Assembly (NCBI GenBank): GCA_021234155.1
Contig: JAJEKV010000047.1
Location: forward strand, 9,154,033-9,218,032
DNA length: 64,000 bases
Source: Isoetes taiwanensis
Taxonomy: Eukaryota; Streptophyta; Lycopodiopsida; Isoetales; Isoetaceae
Direction of reading: 5' to 3'
This document shows, piece by piece, positions 1 to 10,574 of the stretch. Position 1 is the first letter of the stretch. Each line of letters begins with the position of its first letter. Below the pieces are notes generated by a model. That model saw nothing but the letters and a program-made list of their open reading frames with translations. It was not told the DNA's origin and searched no databases. The position numbers were made by a program, and so were the translations under genes.

Positions 1-27
1 AAGTAGGCTCCTTATGAATAATACTTT

Positions 28-880
28 AGAGAGAGGGAAGAGAGAGAAAGGAGAGAGGGAAGAGAGAGGAGAGAGAGAGGAGAGAGAAGACAGAGGAGAT
101 GAGAGAGAGAGAAATAGAGAAGAAAGAGAAAGATAGAGAAAGAAGGGAGAAATAGAGGGAGAGGAGAGAGAGATGGAAAAAAGGGAAGAGAGAGGGGGGA
201 AGAGAAGAGAGGGGAGAGAGAGAAAGGGGAGAAGAAGGAGAAGAGAGAGAAGGAAAAAAGGGAAAGAGGAGAGAGGAGAGAGGAGAGAGGAGAGAGAAAG
301 GGGGGAGACAGAGAGAAATATAGAGAGAGAGAGAGAGAGAAGATAGAGAGAAGAGGGGAGAGAGAGAGATGAGGAAAGAGAGAGGAGAAAGAGAGAGAGA
401 TGAGAGGGGGGAGAGGGAAGAGATGAGAGAGAAGAGAGAGGAGGGGAAAGAAAGAGAGAAGAGAGAGAAAACAGAGAAGAGAGAAGAAGAAAGAGAGAAG
501 AGAGGGAAGAGAGGAGAGAAGGAAGGAGAGAGAGAGAGGAGGAGGAGATAGAGAAGAGAGAGAAGAGAGAATAGAGAGTATAGAGAGAAAAAGGAGAAGG
601 GGGAGGGAGGAGGAGAGAGAGAAGAGAGAGATGGCAGAGAGGAGGGAAAGAGAAAAGAGAGAGAAGAGAGAAGAGAGAAGAAAGAGAGGAGAGAGAAGAT
701 GGGAGAAGAGATGCAAAGGGAGAGAGGAGGGACAAGAAAGGGAGGAGAGAGAAGAGAGAGGAGCGAGAGGAGAGAGAATAGAGAGAAGAGAGAGGAGAGA
801 GAATAGAGAGTACAGAGAGAAGGGGAGAGAGAGCAGAGAAAGGAGAGAGAGGAGAGAGAGATGGTAGAAAAGGGAAGGGG
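28..880 (+). repeat. Purine (GA)n tract 1
   Basis: Almost every base on the + strand is A or G, in irregular mixtures of GA, GAA, GGA and GAGAGG. It is not a clean microsatellite, so it looks like an old or degenerate GA satellite. Long open frames on both strands (Glu/Arg/Lys-rich on +, Ser/Leu/Phe-rich on -) follow from the composition and are not genes. The tract ends where a GC-rich composite repeat begins. Confidence 0.9.
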
Positions 881-1341
881 CTCAGTCAAAAGTGCTAATG
901 GGGCCCAAATCGAGGCGAGGCCGGCCGGAGGCCGGCCGAGCCGAGGAATGGTGTAAGAGAAAAGGGCCCGGCCTATAATGGAAAGAGGGAAGAGATAGGA
1001 GAGAGAAGAGAGAGAAGAGAGAGAGGAGAGAGAGGAGAGAGGGAGATAGGGCACGGGTGGGGCCTGCATCGAGGCGCAGGCCGGCGAGGGAGAGAAACGA
1101 GCCGAGGAAAGGAATTAAAAGAGAAAGGGGACCGCCGCCGGGCCGGGCCCTTTCTAGTCTATTATAATAAAAAAATACCGCGTTGTAACGAATGTAACTC
1201 CACCCCCCATCGACTACCAACATGCCACTTGGCGCTGATCCGACGGTCCTAACGCAGGAGGATACCACGCCCGCCACATGGCGCGATCCCTTGGCCCCTC
1301 CCCTTTTTCTAACCACTATCTAAAATTTTATGTTGCATGGT

Positions 1342-1395
1342 GGATTCGAACCCAAGCCTAGCCCCCCATACCCCCCAATCCTAGCCACTAAGCCA
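1342..1395 (-). promoter_or_regulatory. tRNA-like pol III A box and B box (composite copy A)
   Basis: On the - strand TGGCTTAGTGG (1395 to 1385) matches the A-box consensus and GGTTCGAATCC (1352 to 1342) is a perfect B box. The boxes start 43 bases apart, the spacing of a tRNA gene. No cloverleaf acceptor stem can be drawn around them, so this resembles the head of a tRNA-derived SINE rather than a tRNA gene. Confidence 0.7.
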
Positions 1396-1489
1396 AGCAT
1401 TTCTTCTTCAACAAAATAGGAAGTTCATGCTTAGTTAAGGCTGGGGCAATGGAAATTCCTTTGGTTAATTAAAAGCCTTAATGATCCTA

Positions 1490-1512
1490 GAACCTTCTAG
1501 AATGCTCTAGAA
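1490..1512. promoter_or_regulatory. Heat-shock-element-like array (4 of 5 units)
   Basis: The sequence reads GAA nn TTC nn GAA nn CTC nn GAA, the alternating 5-bp unit pattern bound by heat-shock factors, with one unit mutated (CTC for TTC). It sits at the boundary between composite copy A and the next purine tract. Function is inferred from the motif only. Confidence 0.45.
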
Positions 1513-1519
1513 GAAGAAG

Positions 1520-3490
1520 CTAGAGAGAGAAGAGGGAAAGAGAGGGGGGAGAGGAGAGAGAAGAGAGAGAGAGAGAGAGAAGGGAAAGAGAGAGAGAGAG
1601 AGAGAGAAGAGAGATAAAAAGAGAGAGGAGAGAGAAGAGGGAGAGGAGAGAGAGAGAGAGGAGAGAGAGAGAAAGAGAGAGAGAGAGAGGAGAAAGAGAG
1701 AGAGAGAGAGAGAGAGAGGGAGAAGAGAGAGAAGGAAAAGGAGAGAGAGAAAAGAGAGAGAGAAGAGAGGGAAAAGAGGGGAGAGAAAAAGAGAAGAGAG
1801 AGAAGAGAGGAGAAGAGAGAGAAAGAGAGGGGAGAGAGGGAGGAGAGAGAGAGAGAGAGAAAGAGAAGAGAGAATAGAGAGAGAAGAGAGAGAGAGGGAG
1901 AGAGAGAGAAGAAGGGAGAGAGAGAGAGAGGAGAGAGAGGGAAGAGAGAGAGAGAGAGAGAGAGAGGAAGGGAGAGAAGAGAGAGAGAGAGGAGAGAGAA
2001 GAAGAGAGAGAAGAGAGGGAGAGAGAGAGGAGAGAGAGAAGAGAGAGAGAGAGAGAGGGAGGAAGAGAGAGAGAGGAGAGAGAGAGGAGAGAGAGGAAGA
2101 GAGAGAAAGAGAGAGGAGAAGAGAGAGGAGAGGAGAGGAGAGGAGAGAGAGGAAAGAAGAAAGAGAGAGAGAGAAGAGAGATAAGAGAGAGAGGAGAGAG
2201 AGAGAGGAAAGAGAGAGAAAAGAGAGAGAGAGAGAGGAGAAAGGAGAGAGAGAGAGGAGAGAGAGAGGAAAGAGAGGAGAGAGAGAGAGAGGAGAGAGAG
2301 AAGAGAGGAGAGAGAGAGATAAAAGAGAAGAGAGAGGGAGATAGAAGAGAGAGGGGGAGAGAGAGAGAGAGAGAGAGAGGAAGGAGGAGAAAGGAGAAAA
2401 AGGAGAGAGAGAGAGAGAAGAGAGAGGAGAGAGAGAGGAGAGAGAGGAAGAGAGAGAAAGAGAGAGAAAGAGGAAAGAGGAGAGAGAAGAGAGGAGAGAG
2501 GAGAGAGAGAGAAGAGAGAAGATAGAGAAGAGAGAGGGAGAGAGAGAGGGAGAGAGAGAGGAAAGAAGAGAGAGGAGAGAGATGAAAGAGAGAGGAGAGA
2601 GGAAAGAAAGGGAGAGGAGAGAGAGGAGAGAGAGACAAAACAGGAGAGAGAAGAGAGAGGGAAAGAAAGAGAGAGAGAGGAGAAAAGGAGAGAGAGGAGA
2701 GAGGAGAGAGAGAGAGAGAAGAGGAGAGAGAGGAGAGAGAGAGAGGAGAGAGAGGGAGAGAGAGAGGAGAGAGGAGAGAGAGAGAGGAGAGAGAGAGGGA
2801 GAAGATAGAAAAGGGGAGAAGAACAGAGAGAGATAGAGAGAGAGAAAGAAGATAGAGAGAAGAGAGGAGAGAGAGAGATGAGGGAAGAGAGAGGAGAGAT
2901 GAGGGAAAAGAGAGGAGAGAGAGAGAGATGAGAAAAAAAGGAGAAAGAGAGAGGAGAGAGGAGAGAGAAGAGAGGAAGGAGAGATGGGAGGAGAGAGAAG
3001 GGGAAGAGCTCAGAGGAGAGATAGGAAGAGAGGAGAGGGAGAGGAGAGAGAAGAGAGAGACGGAAGAGAGAGGAGAGGGAAAAAAGAGGAGGGAGAAAAG
3101 AGAGAGAGGAATAAAAAGAGAGAAGTAAGAAGAGAAGAGAAAGAGGGGGAGAAAGAGAGAGAGGGAGGAAGAGAGGGAGAGGAGAAAAGACAAAGAGAGG
3201 AGAAGAGAGAGGAGAAAGGAGAGAGAGGTGGGAGAGATAGGGAGAGGAGGAGAGAGAGAGAGAGAGAGAAGAGAAAAAGGAGAGAGGAAAAGAGAGGAAA
3301 GAGAGAGAGAGGAGAAAGAGAAGAGAGGAGGAAGAAGAGAGAGAGAAAGGGAGAAAGAGAGGAAGGGAAAGGCTTAAAATAGAAAAGAGAAGAGAAGAAA
3401 GAGAAGAGAGAAAGAGAGGAGAGAGGGAAAAAAAAGAGGAGAGAGAGGAGGAAAAAGAGGAGAAGGGGAGAGGGAAGAGAGAGGGAAAGA

Positions 3491-3524
<34 letters not shown>

Positions 3525-3720
3525 AAAGAGAGGAGGAAAAGAGGAAAGAAAAGAGGAATAGAAATGGGGGGAAAAACTTTGAAATGAGAGAGAGGAGAGA
3601 GAGAGAGAGAGAAGAGAGGGGAGGGAGGAGAGAGAGAGGAGAGTTAAGAGAGGAGAGAGAAGAGAGACAAGAGAGAGGGAAAAGAGAGGGGGAGAGAGAG
3701 AGAGAGGGAAGAGAGGGATA
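1520..3720 (+). repeat. Purine (GA)n tract 2
   Basis: This is the longest purine tract, about 2.2 kb with only scattered pyrimidines on the + strand. The composition is irregular GA, GAA and GGA words. Frames of several hundred codons on either strand are artefacts of the absence of T-containing stops on + and of A-led stops on -. Polypurine runs of this length can form triplex or H-DNA; that is general knowledge, not something shown here. Confidence 0.9.
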
Positions 3721-4440
3721 AGGAATCTCCAAAAGAAAAAGAAGGGCAGAGGGGGCCTAAGAGAGAAGGGAGAAAGGAGGCAAAAAGTTCGAGGAGAGGA
3801 ATGATGGAAAAGAGGAAGGGTTCATTGGCCCCCAACCCCTTTCTAGTCCCATAGAGGAATAGAAGAGAGAAATAGAGAAAGAGATAGAGAGAGAGGGAGA
3901 GAGATAGGAGAAAGAAGAGAGGAGAGAGAAGAGAGAAGGAGAAGGAGGGAGGAGAGAGAAGAAAGGAGAAAGAAGAGAGGGAAGAGATAGGAGAGAGAAG
4001 AGAGAGAAGAGAGAGAGAGAGGAGAGAGGGAGCAAGAGGCAAAAGAGGAGAGGAAAGAGGAGAGGGGGGGAGAGGAGGAGGAGGAGAGAGAGAGAAAGAG
4101 GAGAAAAAAGAGGAAAGGAGAGGCCAAAGAGAGAGAGAGAAGTCTAATATAATAAAAAATATAGGGAAGGAGTGAGAGAGGTAAGAGAGTGAGTCCAGAT
4201 GTCACGCCCCATCGACGGATAAGGAGGAGCCCACGGGCTTGATCCGGGCCGGGCCCCGCGGGCCTTGGCCTCTCAAAAGCTCCCAAGTTTGGTGGACAAA
4301 AATTTTTTGGTTTAGGAGAAAGACTCAACCCCGACATTGCCCCCCAAACCCCCACCCTTACCACTAGACCAACCAGTCTTTTCTTGAAAGAATAAGAACT
4401 CCATGTTTAGTTAAGGCTGGGGCATAATTAATTCAAGGAT
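3721..4440 (-). repeat. Composite repeat, copy B
   Basis: It has the same order as copy A but with a purine-rich interior at about 3,850-4,140. It then runs 'aagtctaatataataaaaaat', 'ccccatcgacggataagg', a gene-like GC patch (4,225-4,270), 'cccaagtttggtggacaaa' and the B box/A box pair, ending in 'ttagttaaggctggggc'. Copies B and C agree closely from 'cccatcgacgg' to the A box, while copy A is more divergent there. Confidence 0.75.
4322..4371 (-). promoter_or_regulatory. tRNA-like A box and degenerate B box (composite copy B)
   Basis: On the - strand TGGTCTAGTGG (4371 to 4361) is a good A box. The B box position reads GGTTGAGTC (4330 to 4322), with the central CGA/CAA altered. Geometry matches copies A and C. 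Activity is unlikely if the B box is needed. Confidence 0.5.
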
Positions 4441-5755
4441 ACTCTAGGATGTTCTAGAATGTTCTAGAATCTTTTGGAATGTCCTAGAATGTTCCAGATG
4501 CTCATGAGTAAGCACCTCAGCCTAAAAATAGAAAGTTTCAGTCTAAAAATAGAAGTTTTTTTGAAACTTTGCAAATGCTCAAAATAGAATGTTGTGGAAT
4601 GTTCCAGGTGCTCATGGTAAGCACATAAGTCTAAAAATAGAAAGTTTTAGTCTAAAAATAGAAAGTTTTTTGAAACTTTGCAAATGCTCAAAATAGAATG
4701 TTCTGGAATGTTTCAGATGCTCATGGGTAAGCACCTCAGTCTAAAAATAGAAAGTTTCAGTCTAAAAATAGAAAGTTTTTTGAAACTTTGCAAATGCTCA
4801 AAATAGAATGTTATGGAATGTTGCAGATGCTCATGGGTAAACACCTCAATCCAAAAATAGAAAGTTTTTTGAAACTTTGCAAATGCTCAAAATAGAATGT
4901 TCTGGAATGTTTCAGATGCTCATGGTAAGCACCTCAGTCTAAAAATAGAAAGTTTCAGTCTAAAAATAGAAAGTTTTTTGAAACTTTGCAAATGCTCAAA
5001 ATAGAATGTTATGGAATGTTGCAGATGCTCATGGGTAAACACCTCAATCCAAAAATAGAAAGTTTTTGAAACTTTGCAAATGCTCAAAGTTTTTTGAATG
5101 CTCAAAATAGAATGTTCTGGAATGTTGCAGATGCTCAAAGGTAAGCACCTCAGTCTAAAAATAGAAAGTTTCAGTCTAAAAATAGAAAGTTTGCTTAAAC
5201 TTAGTAACAACTCAAATATAATGTCCTAAAATGTTTCAGATGCTCATGGGTAAGCATCGCAGTCTAAAAATAGAAAGTTTTAGTCTAAAAATAGAAAGTT
5301 TTTTGAAACTTTGCAAATGGTCAAAATAGAATGTTATGGAATGTTGCAGATGCTCATGGGTAAACACCTCAATCCAAAAATAGAAAGTTTTTTGAAACTT
5401 TGCAAATGCTCAAAATAGAATGTTCTGAAATGTTGCAGATGCTCAAAGGTAAGCACCTCAGTCTAAAAATAGAAAGTTTCAGGCTAAAAATAGAAAGTTT
5501 GCTTAAACTTTGTAAAAACTCAAATAGAATGTCCTAGAATGTTTCAGATGCTCTAGGGTAAGCATCTCAGTCTAAAAATAGAAAGTATGATAGTCTAAGA
5601 ACAGAAAAGTTTGCTAAAACTTTGCAAAAACTCAAAATAGAATGTTCTAGAGTGTTCCAGATGCTATAGGGCAACCACCTATGCTCTAGAAGCACCTCAG
5701 TCTAAAAGTAGAAAGTTTCTTGAAACCTTGCAAATGCTCAAAATAGAATATTCTG
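4441..5755 (+). repeat. 109-bp minisatellite with heat-shock-like cores, block 1
   Basis: About eleven head-to-tail units contain 'gaaactttgcaaatgctcaa', 'aatagaatgttctggaatg', 'cagatgctcatgggtaagca' and one or two copies of 'cagtctaaaaatagaaagtt'. The step between 'gaaactttgcaaatg' motifs is 109 bp at 4,562, 4,671 and 4,780, then 89 bp where one 20-bp sub-repeat is lost. Each unit keeps GAAtgTTCtgGAA, a three-unit heat-shock-like core. The first 55 bp (4,452-4,494) carry a longer alternating GAA/TTC array. Short frames here are not genes. Confidence 0.85.
4452..4494. promoter_or_regulatory. Extended heat-shock-element-like array
   Basis: Consecutive 5-bp units read TTC, GAA, TTC, GAA, TTT, GAA, TCC, GAA, TTC with 2-bp spacers, so seven of nine units are perfect. 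It joins composite copy B to the 109-bp minisatellite, whose unit core is a shorter form of the same array. This suggests the minisatellite grew out of this block (inference). Confidence 0.45.
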
Positions 5756-6875
5756 GAGGTGATACTTTGGAATTGATAGTAAGTGTGATGGGTATGATGG
5801 GTGTGTTTAAGCTTCACATGGGTGATACTTTAGAATTGATATACTTTAGAATTGGTAGTAGAGGCAGTAGATGTGGCCTCATGGGCATGTGTGAGTATGT
5901 TACTCATGAATGATACTTTGTTGGTAATGGAATAGAGGGTTGAGCAGTATGTGTGGATAAGACTGTGAAATACCATGGAGTGCAGTAGATGTGAGTAAGA
6001 TCCTCATAGGTGATACTTTGGAATTGGTAGTGTTCTCATCATGAGTGATACTTTAGAAGTAGTAGTAGGGCATGTGTGTATATAAACTTGCATGGTAGTA
6101 GGTGTAGAAAGTTTCAGTCTAAAAATAGAAAGTTTGCTTAAACTTTGTAAAAACTCAAATAGAATGTCCTAGAATGTTTCAGATGCTCTAGGTAAGCATC
6201 TCAGTCTAAAAATAGAAAGTACGGTAGTCTAAAAACAAAAAAGTTTGTAAAAATGCTATAGGGCAACCACTATGCTCTAGAAGCACCTCAGTCTAAAAGT
6301 AGAAAGTTTCTTGAAACCCTGCAAATGCTCAAAATAGAATATTCTGGAGGTGATACTTTGGAATTGGTAGTAAGTATGATGGGTATGATGGGTGTGTGTA
6401 AGCTTCACATGGGGATACTTTAGAATCGCCCATGGGCATGTGTGAGCAGTATATGTGAATAAGACTGTGAAATACCATGGAGTGCAGTAGATGTGAGTAA
6501 GATCTTCATAGGTGATACTTTGGAATTGGTAATGTTCTCCTCATGAGCAATGGATGCTTAGTTACATGGAAAGTTTATTGATTCTTGAATATATAGGGGT
6601 TGTACTTTGGAATTCATAGTAAATATAGCAAGCTCCTAACGGCTGATACTTTAAAAGTAGTAGTAAGTGTAAGTAAGCTCCCAATGGGTGATAATTTGAA
6701 ATTAGTAGTCACTGTAGTAAATGTGAATCAGCTTTTAATGGATGAAACTTTGGAGTTTATAGTAGGTGTGAGTAAACTCCCAGTGGATGATACTTTGAAA
6801 TTGGTAGTAAATGTGACTGAGCTCCTCAATGTGTGATGGGTTGAAATTGGTAGTAAGTATATATCTGAGGCAATG
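5756..6875 (+). repeat. 'gatactttggaattggtag' minisatellite with a 109-bp-type insert
   Basis: Degenerate units of roughly 45-65 bp repeat the words 'ggtgatactttggaattggtag', 'gtaagtgtgagtaagctc' and 'catgggtgatactttagaat'. At 6,105-6,345 the array is interrupted by sequence of the 109-bp family. The run 5,500-6,045 reappears, with deletions, at 6,136-6,545 (offset 635 bp falling to about 591 bp), so a higher-order duplication has occurred. No coding potential was accepted. Confidence 0.75.
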
Positions 6876-7279
6876 TTGAACCAAGGTTGATTAAGCTTCC
6901 TAGGCTAATGCATACCGGATGGACCCAAACCGAGAAAGGTTCCTAAGGGTTCTAGGCCGAAAGCCGAGGAATAGTCCAGTGGATGTCCAAGCCGAGGCGC
7001 AGGCCCCAAGGGGCCGAAGCCGAGGAAGGGTGCAAATGTAAAAGGTCGGCCGATGGGCTCCAAACCGAGGCGAGAATGGCCAAATCGGCCGAGGGGCCGA
7101 GAAAGGGAGGAATGAGTGCAAGAGAAAGGGCCCTTTTCTAGTCTAATATAATAGAAAATAGTCCACCCTCATCGACGGATAAGGGTGCGCCCACGACGGG
7201 TTTGGCTTGTCGTCTGCGGGCCTTGGCCCCCTCAAAAGCTCCCAAGTTTGGTGGACAAAATTTTTTTGTTTTACCACCT

Positions 7280-7330
7280 GACTTGAACCCCCGACATTGC
7301 CCCCAAACCCCCACCCTTACCACTAGACCA
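7280..7330 (-). promoter_or_regulatory. tRNA-like A box and B box (composite copy C)
   Basis: On the - strand the A box is TGGTCTAGTGG (7330 to 7320) and the B box GGTTCAAGTC (7289 to 7280), starting 41 bases apart. Both match the internal pol III promoter consensus of tRNA-derived plant SINEs. Transcription would run from the heat-shock-like array side toward the GC-rich part. Confidence 0.65.
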
Positions 7331-7424
7331 ACCAGTCTTTTCTTGAAAGAATATGAAGTCCATGCTTAGTTAAGGCTGAGGCAATGGAAATTCCTTTGCT
7401 TAATTAAAAGCCTTGATGATCCTA

Positions 7425-7447
7425 GAACCTTCTAGAATGTTCTAGAA
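7425..7447. promoter_or_regulatory. Perfect five-unit heat-shock-element-like array
   Basis: GAA, TTC, GAA, TTC, GAA occur at exact 5-bp spacing with 2-bp spacers. It lies about 95 bp upstream of the - strand A box of the same composite copy and abuts a purine tract. Binding by a heat-shock factor is inferred from the motif. Confidence 0.55.
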
Positions 7448-7452
7448 TGAAG

Positions 7453-7790
7453 CTATAGAGAGAAGAGAGAGGAGGGAGAGAGGAGAGAGAAGAGAGAGGA
7501 GGGAGAAGAGGGAGAGAGAGATAGAAAAGAGAGAGAAAGGTAGAGAGAGATGGGAGAAATAGAGAGAGAGGAGAGAGAAGAGAGAGGAGGGAGAGAGAGA
7601 AATAGAAAAGAGAGAGAAAGGTAGAGAGAGAGGGGAGAAATAGAGAGAGAGGAGAGAAATGGGAGATAGAGAAATAGGAGATAGAGAGAGGAGAGAGATA
7701 GGAGATAGAGAGGGGAGAAATAGAGAGAGAGGAGAGAGAAGAGAGAGGAGGGAGAAGAGGGAGAGAGGGAGGAGATAGAAGAGATAGCTG
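7453..7790 (+). repeat. Purine (GA)n tract 3
   Basis: The tract is GA-rich with embedded 'gagaaatagagagag' and 'ggagatagagag' words that repeat two to four times. Unlike the other tracts it therefore shows short-period internal duplication. No genes. Confidence 0.85.
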
Positions 7791-8124
7791 GAATGTCCTA
7801 GAATCTTCTAGAATGTCCTAGAATATTCCAGATGCTCATGAGTAAGCACCTCAGTCTAGAAATAGAAAGTTCCAATCTAAAAATAGAAGTTTTTTTGAAA
7901 CTTTGCAAATGCTCAAAATAGAATGTTGTGGAATGTTCCAGATGCTCATGGGTAAGCACCTCAGTCTAAAAATAGAAAGTTTCAATCTAAAAATAGAAAG
8001 TTTTTTGAAACTTTGCAAATGCTCAAAATAGAATATTCTGGAATATTCCAGATGCTCATGGGTAAGCACCTCAATCTAAAAATAGAAAGTATCAGTCTAA
8101 AAATAGAAAGTTTTTTGAAACTTT
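7791..8124 (+). repeat. 109-bp minisatellite, block 2 (three units)
   Basis: Three units of the same 109-bp family as 4.44-5.75 kb start with a degenerate GAA/TTC array (7,798-7,830) and include 'cagtctaaaaatagaaagtt' and 'gaaactttgcaaatgctcaa'. The block is wedged between two purine tracts. It ends at 'ttttttgaaactttgaagct', where the purine tract resumes in mid-unit. Confidence 0.85.
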
Positions 8125-8379
8125 GAAGCTAGAGAGAGAAGAGGGAAAGATAGAGGGGGAGAAGAGAGAGGAGAGAGAGAGGAGAGAGAAGAAAGAGGAG
8201 AGAGAAGACGGAAAGATAGAGGGGGAGAAGAGAGAGGATAGAGAGAGGAGAGAGAAGAAAGGGGAGGGAGAAGAAAGAGAGAGAGAGGGGAGAAAAGAGA
8301 GAGAGGGAGAAATAGAGTCAGAGAGAGGAGAGAGATAGGAGAGAGAAGGAAAAAAAGGGAGAGAGAGAAGAGAGAGAGG

Positions 8380-8410
<31 letters not shown>

Positions 8411-9613
8411 GGGAGAAATAGAGAGAGAGGAGAGAGATAGGAGAGAGAAAAAAAAGGAGAGAGAGAGAGAAGAGAGAGAAGAGTGGGAAGAGAGACAGAA
8501 GAGAGGAGAGAAAGAGGAGAGAGAGAGAAGAGAGGGGGGAGGAGGAGAGAGAGAGAGGGGAGAAGAGGAGAGAGAAGAGAGAGAAGAGACAGGAAAGAGA
8601 GAGGGGAGAGAAAGAGAGAGAGAGAGAGAGAGAAAAGAAGAGAGAGGAGAGAGAAGAGAGATAAGAGAGAGAGGAGAGAGAAGAGGGAAAGGGAAGAGGG
8701 AAGAGAGAGGAGAGAGAGAAAGATAGAGAGAGAAGGAAGAAATAGAGAGAGAGAAGAGAGATAGGAGAGAGAAGGAAAAAAGGGGAGAGAGAGAGAGAGG
8801 AGAGAGAAGAGAGGGAAGAGAGACAGAGAAGAGGAGAGAGAGGAGAGAGAAGAGAGAGGAGGGAGAAGTGAAAGAAGAGAGAGGGAAGAGAGAGGCGAGA
8901 GAGAGAGAAAAAGATAGAGAGAGAGGGGAGAAATAGAGAGATAGGGCAGAAATAGAGAGAGAGGAGAGAAATAGGAGAGAGAAGGAAAAAAGGGGGGAGA
9001 GAGAGAAGAGAGAGGAGAGAGGAGAAAGGAGAGAGAAGACAGAAAGGGGGAGACAGAGAGAGATAGAGAGAGAGAGAAGATAGAGAGAAGAGAGGAGAGA
9101 GAGAGATGAGGGAAGAGAAAGGAGAGAGGAGAGAGAGAGAAATGAGAGAAAAGGAGAAGAGAGAGAAGAGATAGGAGAGAGAAGAGGGAGAGGAAAGAGG
9201 GAAGAGAGGAGGGGGAGAAAGAGGGGGGGGAGAGAGAGGAGAGAGAAGAGAGAAAGGAGAGAGGGAAGAGAGAGGAGAGAGAAGAGAGAAGAGGGAGAAG
9301 AGAGAGAGAGGAATAGAAAAGAGAGAGAAAGATAGAGAGAGAGGGGAGAAATAGAGAGGGAGGAAGAGAGGGAGAGGGTAAAGACAAAGAGAAGAGAAGA
9401 GAGAGGGGAGAGAGAGGGGAGAGATAGAAGAGAGGAGAGAGAGAGGAGAGAGGAGAGAGAGGTGAGAGGGAAGAGACAGGAGAGAGAGAGGAGAAAGAAG
9501 AGAGAAGGAAGAAGAAAGAGAGAGAGGGGAATAGAAAAGAGGGAGAAAGATAGAGAGAGGGGAGAAATAGAGAGAGAGGAGAGAGATAGGAGACAGAGAA
9601 GGACAAAAGGAAG

Positions 9614-9668
<55 letters not shown>

Positions 9669-9797
9669 AAGACAAAGAGAAGAGAAGAAATAGGAGAGAG
9701 AAATAGAGGAGAGAGGGGAAAGAAAGAGAAGAGAGAGGAGGGAGAATGAGAATAGAGAGCGAGAAGAGAAAAGAGAGAGGAAAGAGAAAAGAAAGAA
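8125..9797 (+). repeat. Purine (GA)n tract 4
   Basis: About 1.67 kb is almost entirely purine on the + strand. Longer-range words such as 'agagagaggagagagatagg' recur, and a clean (GA)n run lies near 9,620-9,665. Very long frames on the - strand are Ser/Leu/Phe/Pro-only and are rejected as genes. Confidence 0.9.
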
Positions 9798-9962
9798 TAG
9801 ACATTGCCCCCCAAACCCCCCACCCTTACCACTAGACCAACCAGTCTTTTCTTGAAAGAATAGGGAGTCCATGCTTAGTTAAGGCTGGGCCAATGGAAAT
9901 TCCTTTGGTTAATTAAAAGCCTTGATGATTCTAGAACCTTCTAGAATGTTCTAGAATGAAGC
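9798..9962 (-). repeat. Composite repeat, copy D (truncated)
   Basis: Only the end of the unit from 'cattgccccccaaacccccc' onward is present. The A box (TGGTCTAGTGG, - strand, about 9,837 to 9,827) is kept, but the B box and GC-rich part are replaced directly by purine tract 4. The six-unit GAA/TTC array at its end is the most perfect in the window. Confidence 0.75.
9929..9956. promoter_or_regulatory. Perfect six-unit heat-shock-element-like array
   Basis: TTC, GAA, TTC, GAA, TTC, GAA occur with exact 5-bp periodicity, the strongest such match in the window. It belongs to composite copy D and is followed at once by purine tract 5. Confidence 0.55.
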
Positions 9963-10301
9963 TAGAGAGAGAAGAGGGCAAGATAGAGGGGGAGAGAAAT
10001 GGGAGAGAGAGAGGAGAGGGGAGAGAGAAGAGAGAGGAGAGAGAGGGAGGAGATAGAAGAGAGAGAGGAAGGAGAGAGAGAGAGGAGAGAGAGAAGAGAG
10101 AGAGAGAGAAATAGAGAAGAGAGAGAAAGATAGAGAGAGAGGGGAGAAATAGAGAGAGAGGAGAGAGAAGAGAGAAAGGGAAGAGGGAAGAGAAGAGGGA
10201 GAGAGAGGTGAAAGAAGAGAGATGAGAGAGAGAGGGGGAGAGAGAGAGAAAAAGAGAGAGAGGAGAGGGAGAAGAGAGAGGGAGAGAGAAATAGAGAGGA
10301 G

Positions 10302-10332
<31 letters not shown>

Positions 10333-10555
10333 AGGGAGCATGGGAGGAGAGAGAAGAGGGATGAGAGAGAGGGGAAGGAGATAAAGAGAGGAGAGAGGAG
10401 AAGAGAAAGAGAGGAGAGAGAGAGGGGAGAGGGGAGAGAAGAGATAGGAGGAGAGAGAGAAGATAGAGGAGAGAGAATAGAGAGGGAAGGGAAAGAAAAG
10501 AGATGAGAGAGAGGGGGGAGAGAGAGAGAGGGAGAGAGAGGAGGAAGAGAGCATA
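9963..10555 (+). repeat. Purine (GA)n tract 5
   Basis: A 590-bp purine tract of irregular GA, GGA and GAA composition. It ends in 'gcatataaaacatacac', which carries a TATAAAA word but has no gene downstream. Confidence 0.9.
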
Positions 10556-10574
10556 TAAAACATACACAATGCTA

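Larger units (their letters stand above)
881..1519 (-). repeat. Composite repeat, copy A
   Basis: Order on the + strand: a GC-rich part with repeated 'gaggcgaggcc' and 'gccgaggaa' words, a short GA interruption (about 976-1050), a second GC-rich part, 'tctagtctattataataaaa', 'cccatcgac', an inverted tRNA-like B box/A box pair, then 'ttaaggctggggcaatgg' and a TTCTAGAA block. The same order recurs near 3.7-4.5, 6.9-7.45 and, truncated, 9.80-9.96 and 11.6-11.9 kb. The pol III boxes read on the - strand, so I assign that strand. The family is not one I recognise; it could be a SINE-headed satellite monomer or a fragment of a larger element. Confidence 0.75.
6900..7452 (-). repeat. Composite repeat, copy C (best preserved)
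   Basis: Three degenerate GC-rich units ('ccaaaccgagg', 'gccgaggaa'; 6,920-7,120) are followed by 'cccttttctagtctaatata', 'catcgacggataaggg', 'ctcccaagtttggtggacaa', the B and A boxes, 'ttaaggctgaggcaatggaa' and a perfect five-unit GAA/TTC array. No purine interruption lies inside. This is the cleanest copy for defining the family. Purine tract 3 starts immediately after it. Confidence 0.8.

Noticed and set aside
1319-1425. A functional tRNA gene on the - strand
   Set aside because: The A and B boxes are good, but no acceptor stem or anticodon stem can be paired, and the element recurs in several diverged copies. It is SINE-like.
4441-5755. Possible CRISPR-like array of regularly spaced repeats
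   Set aside because: The whole 109-bp unit is repeated with no unique spacers, and the genome is a plant. It is a minisatellite.
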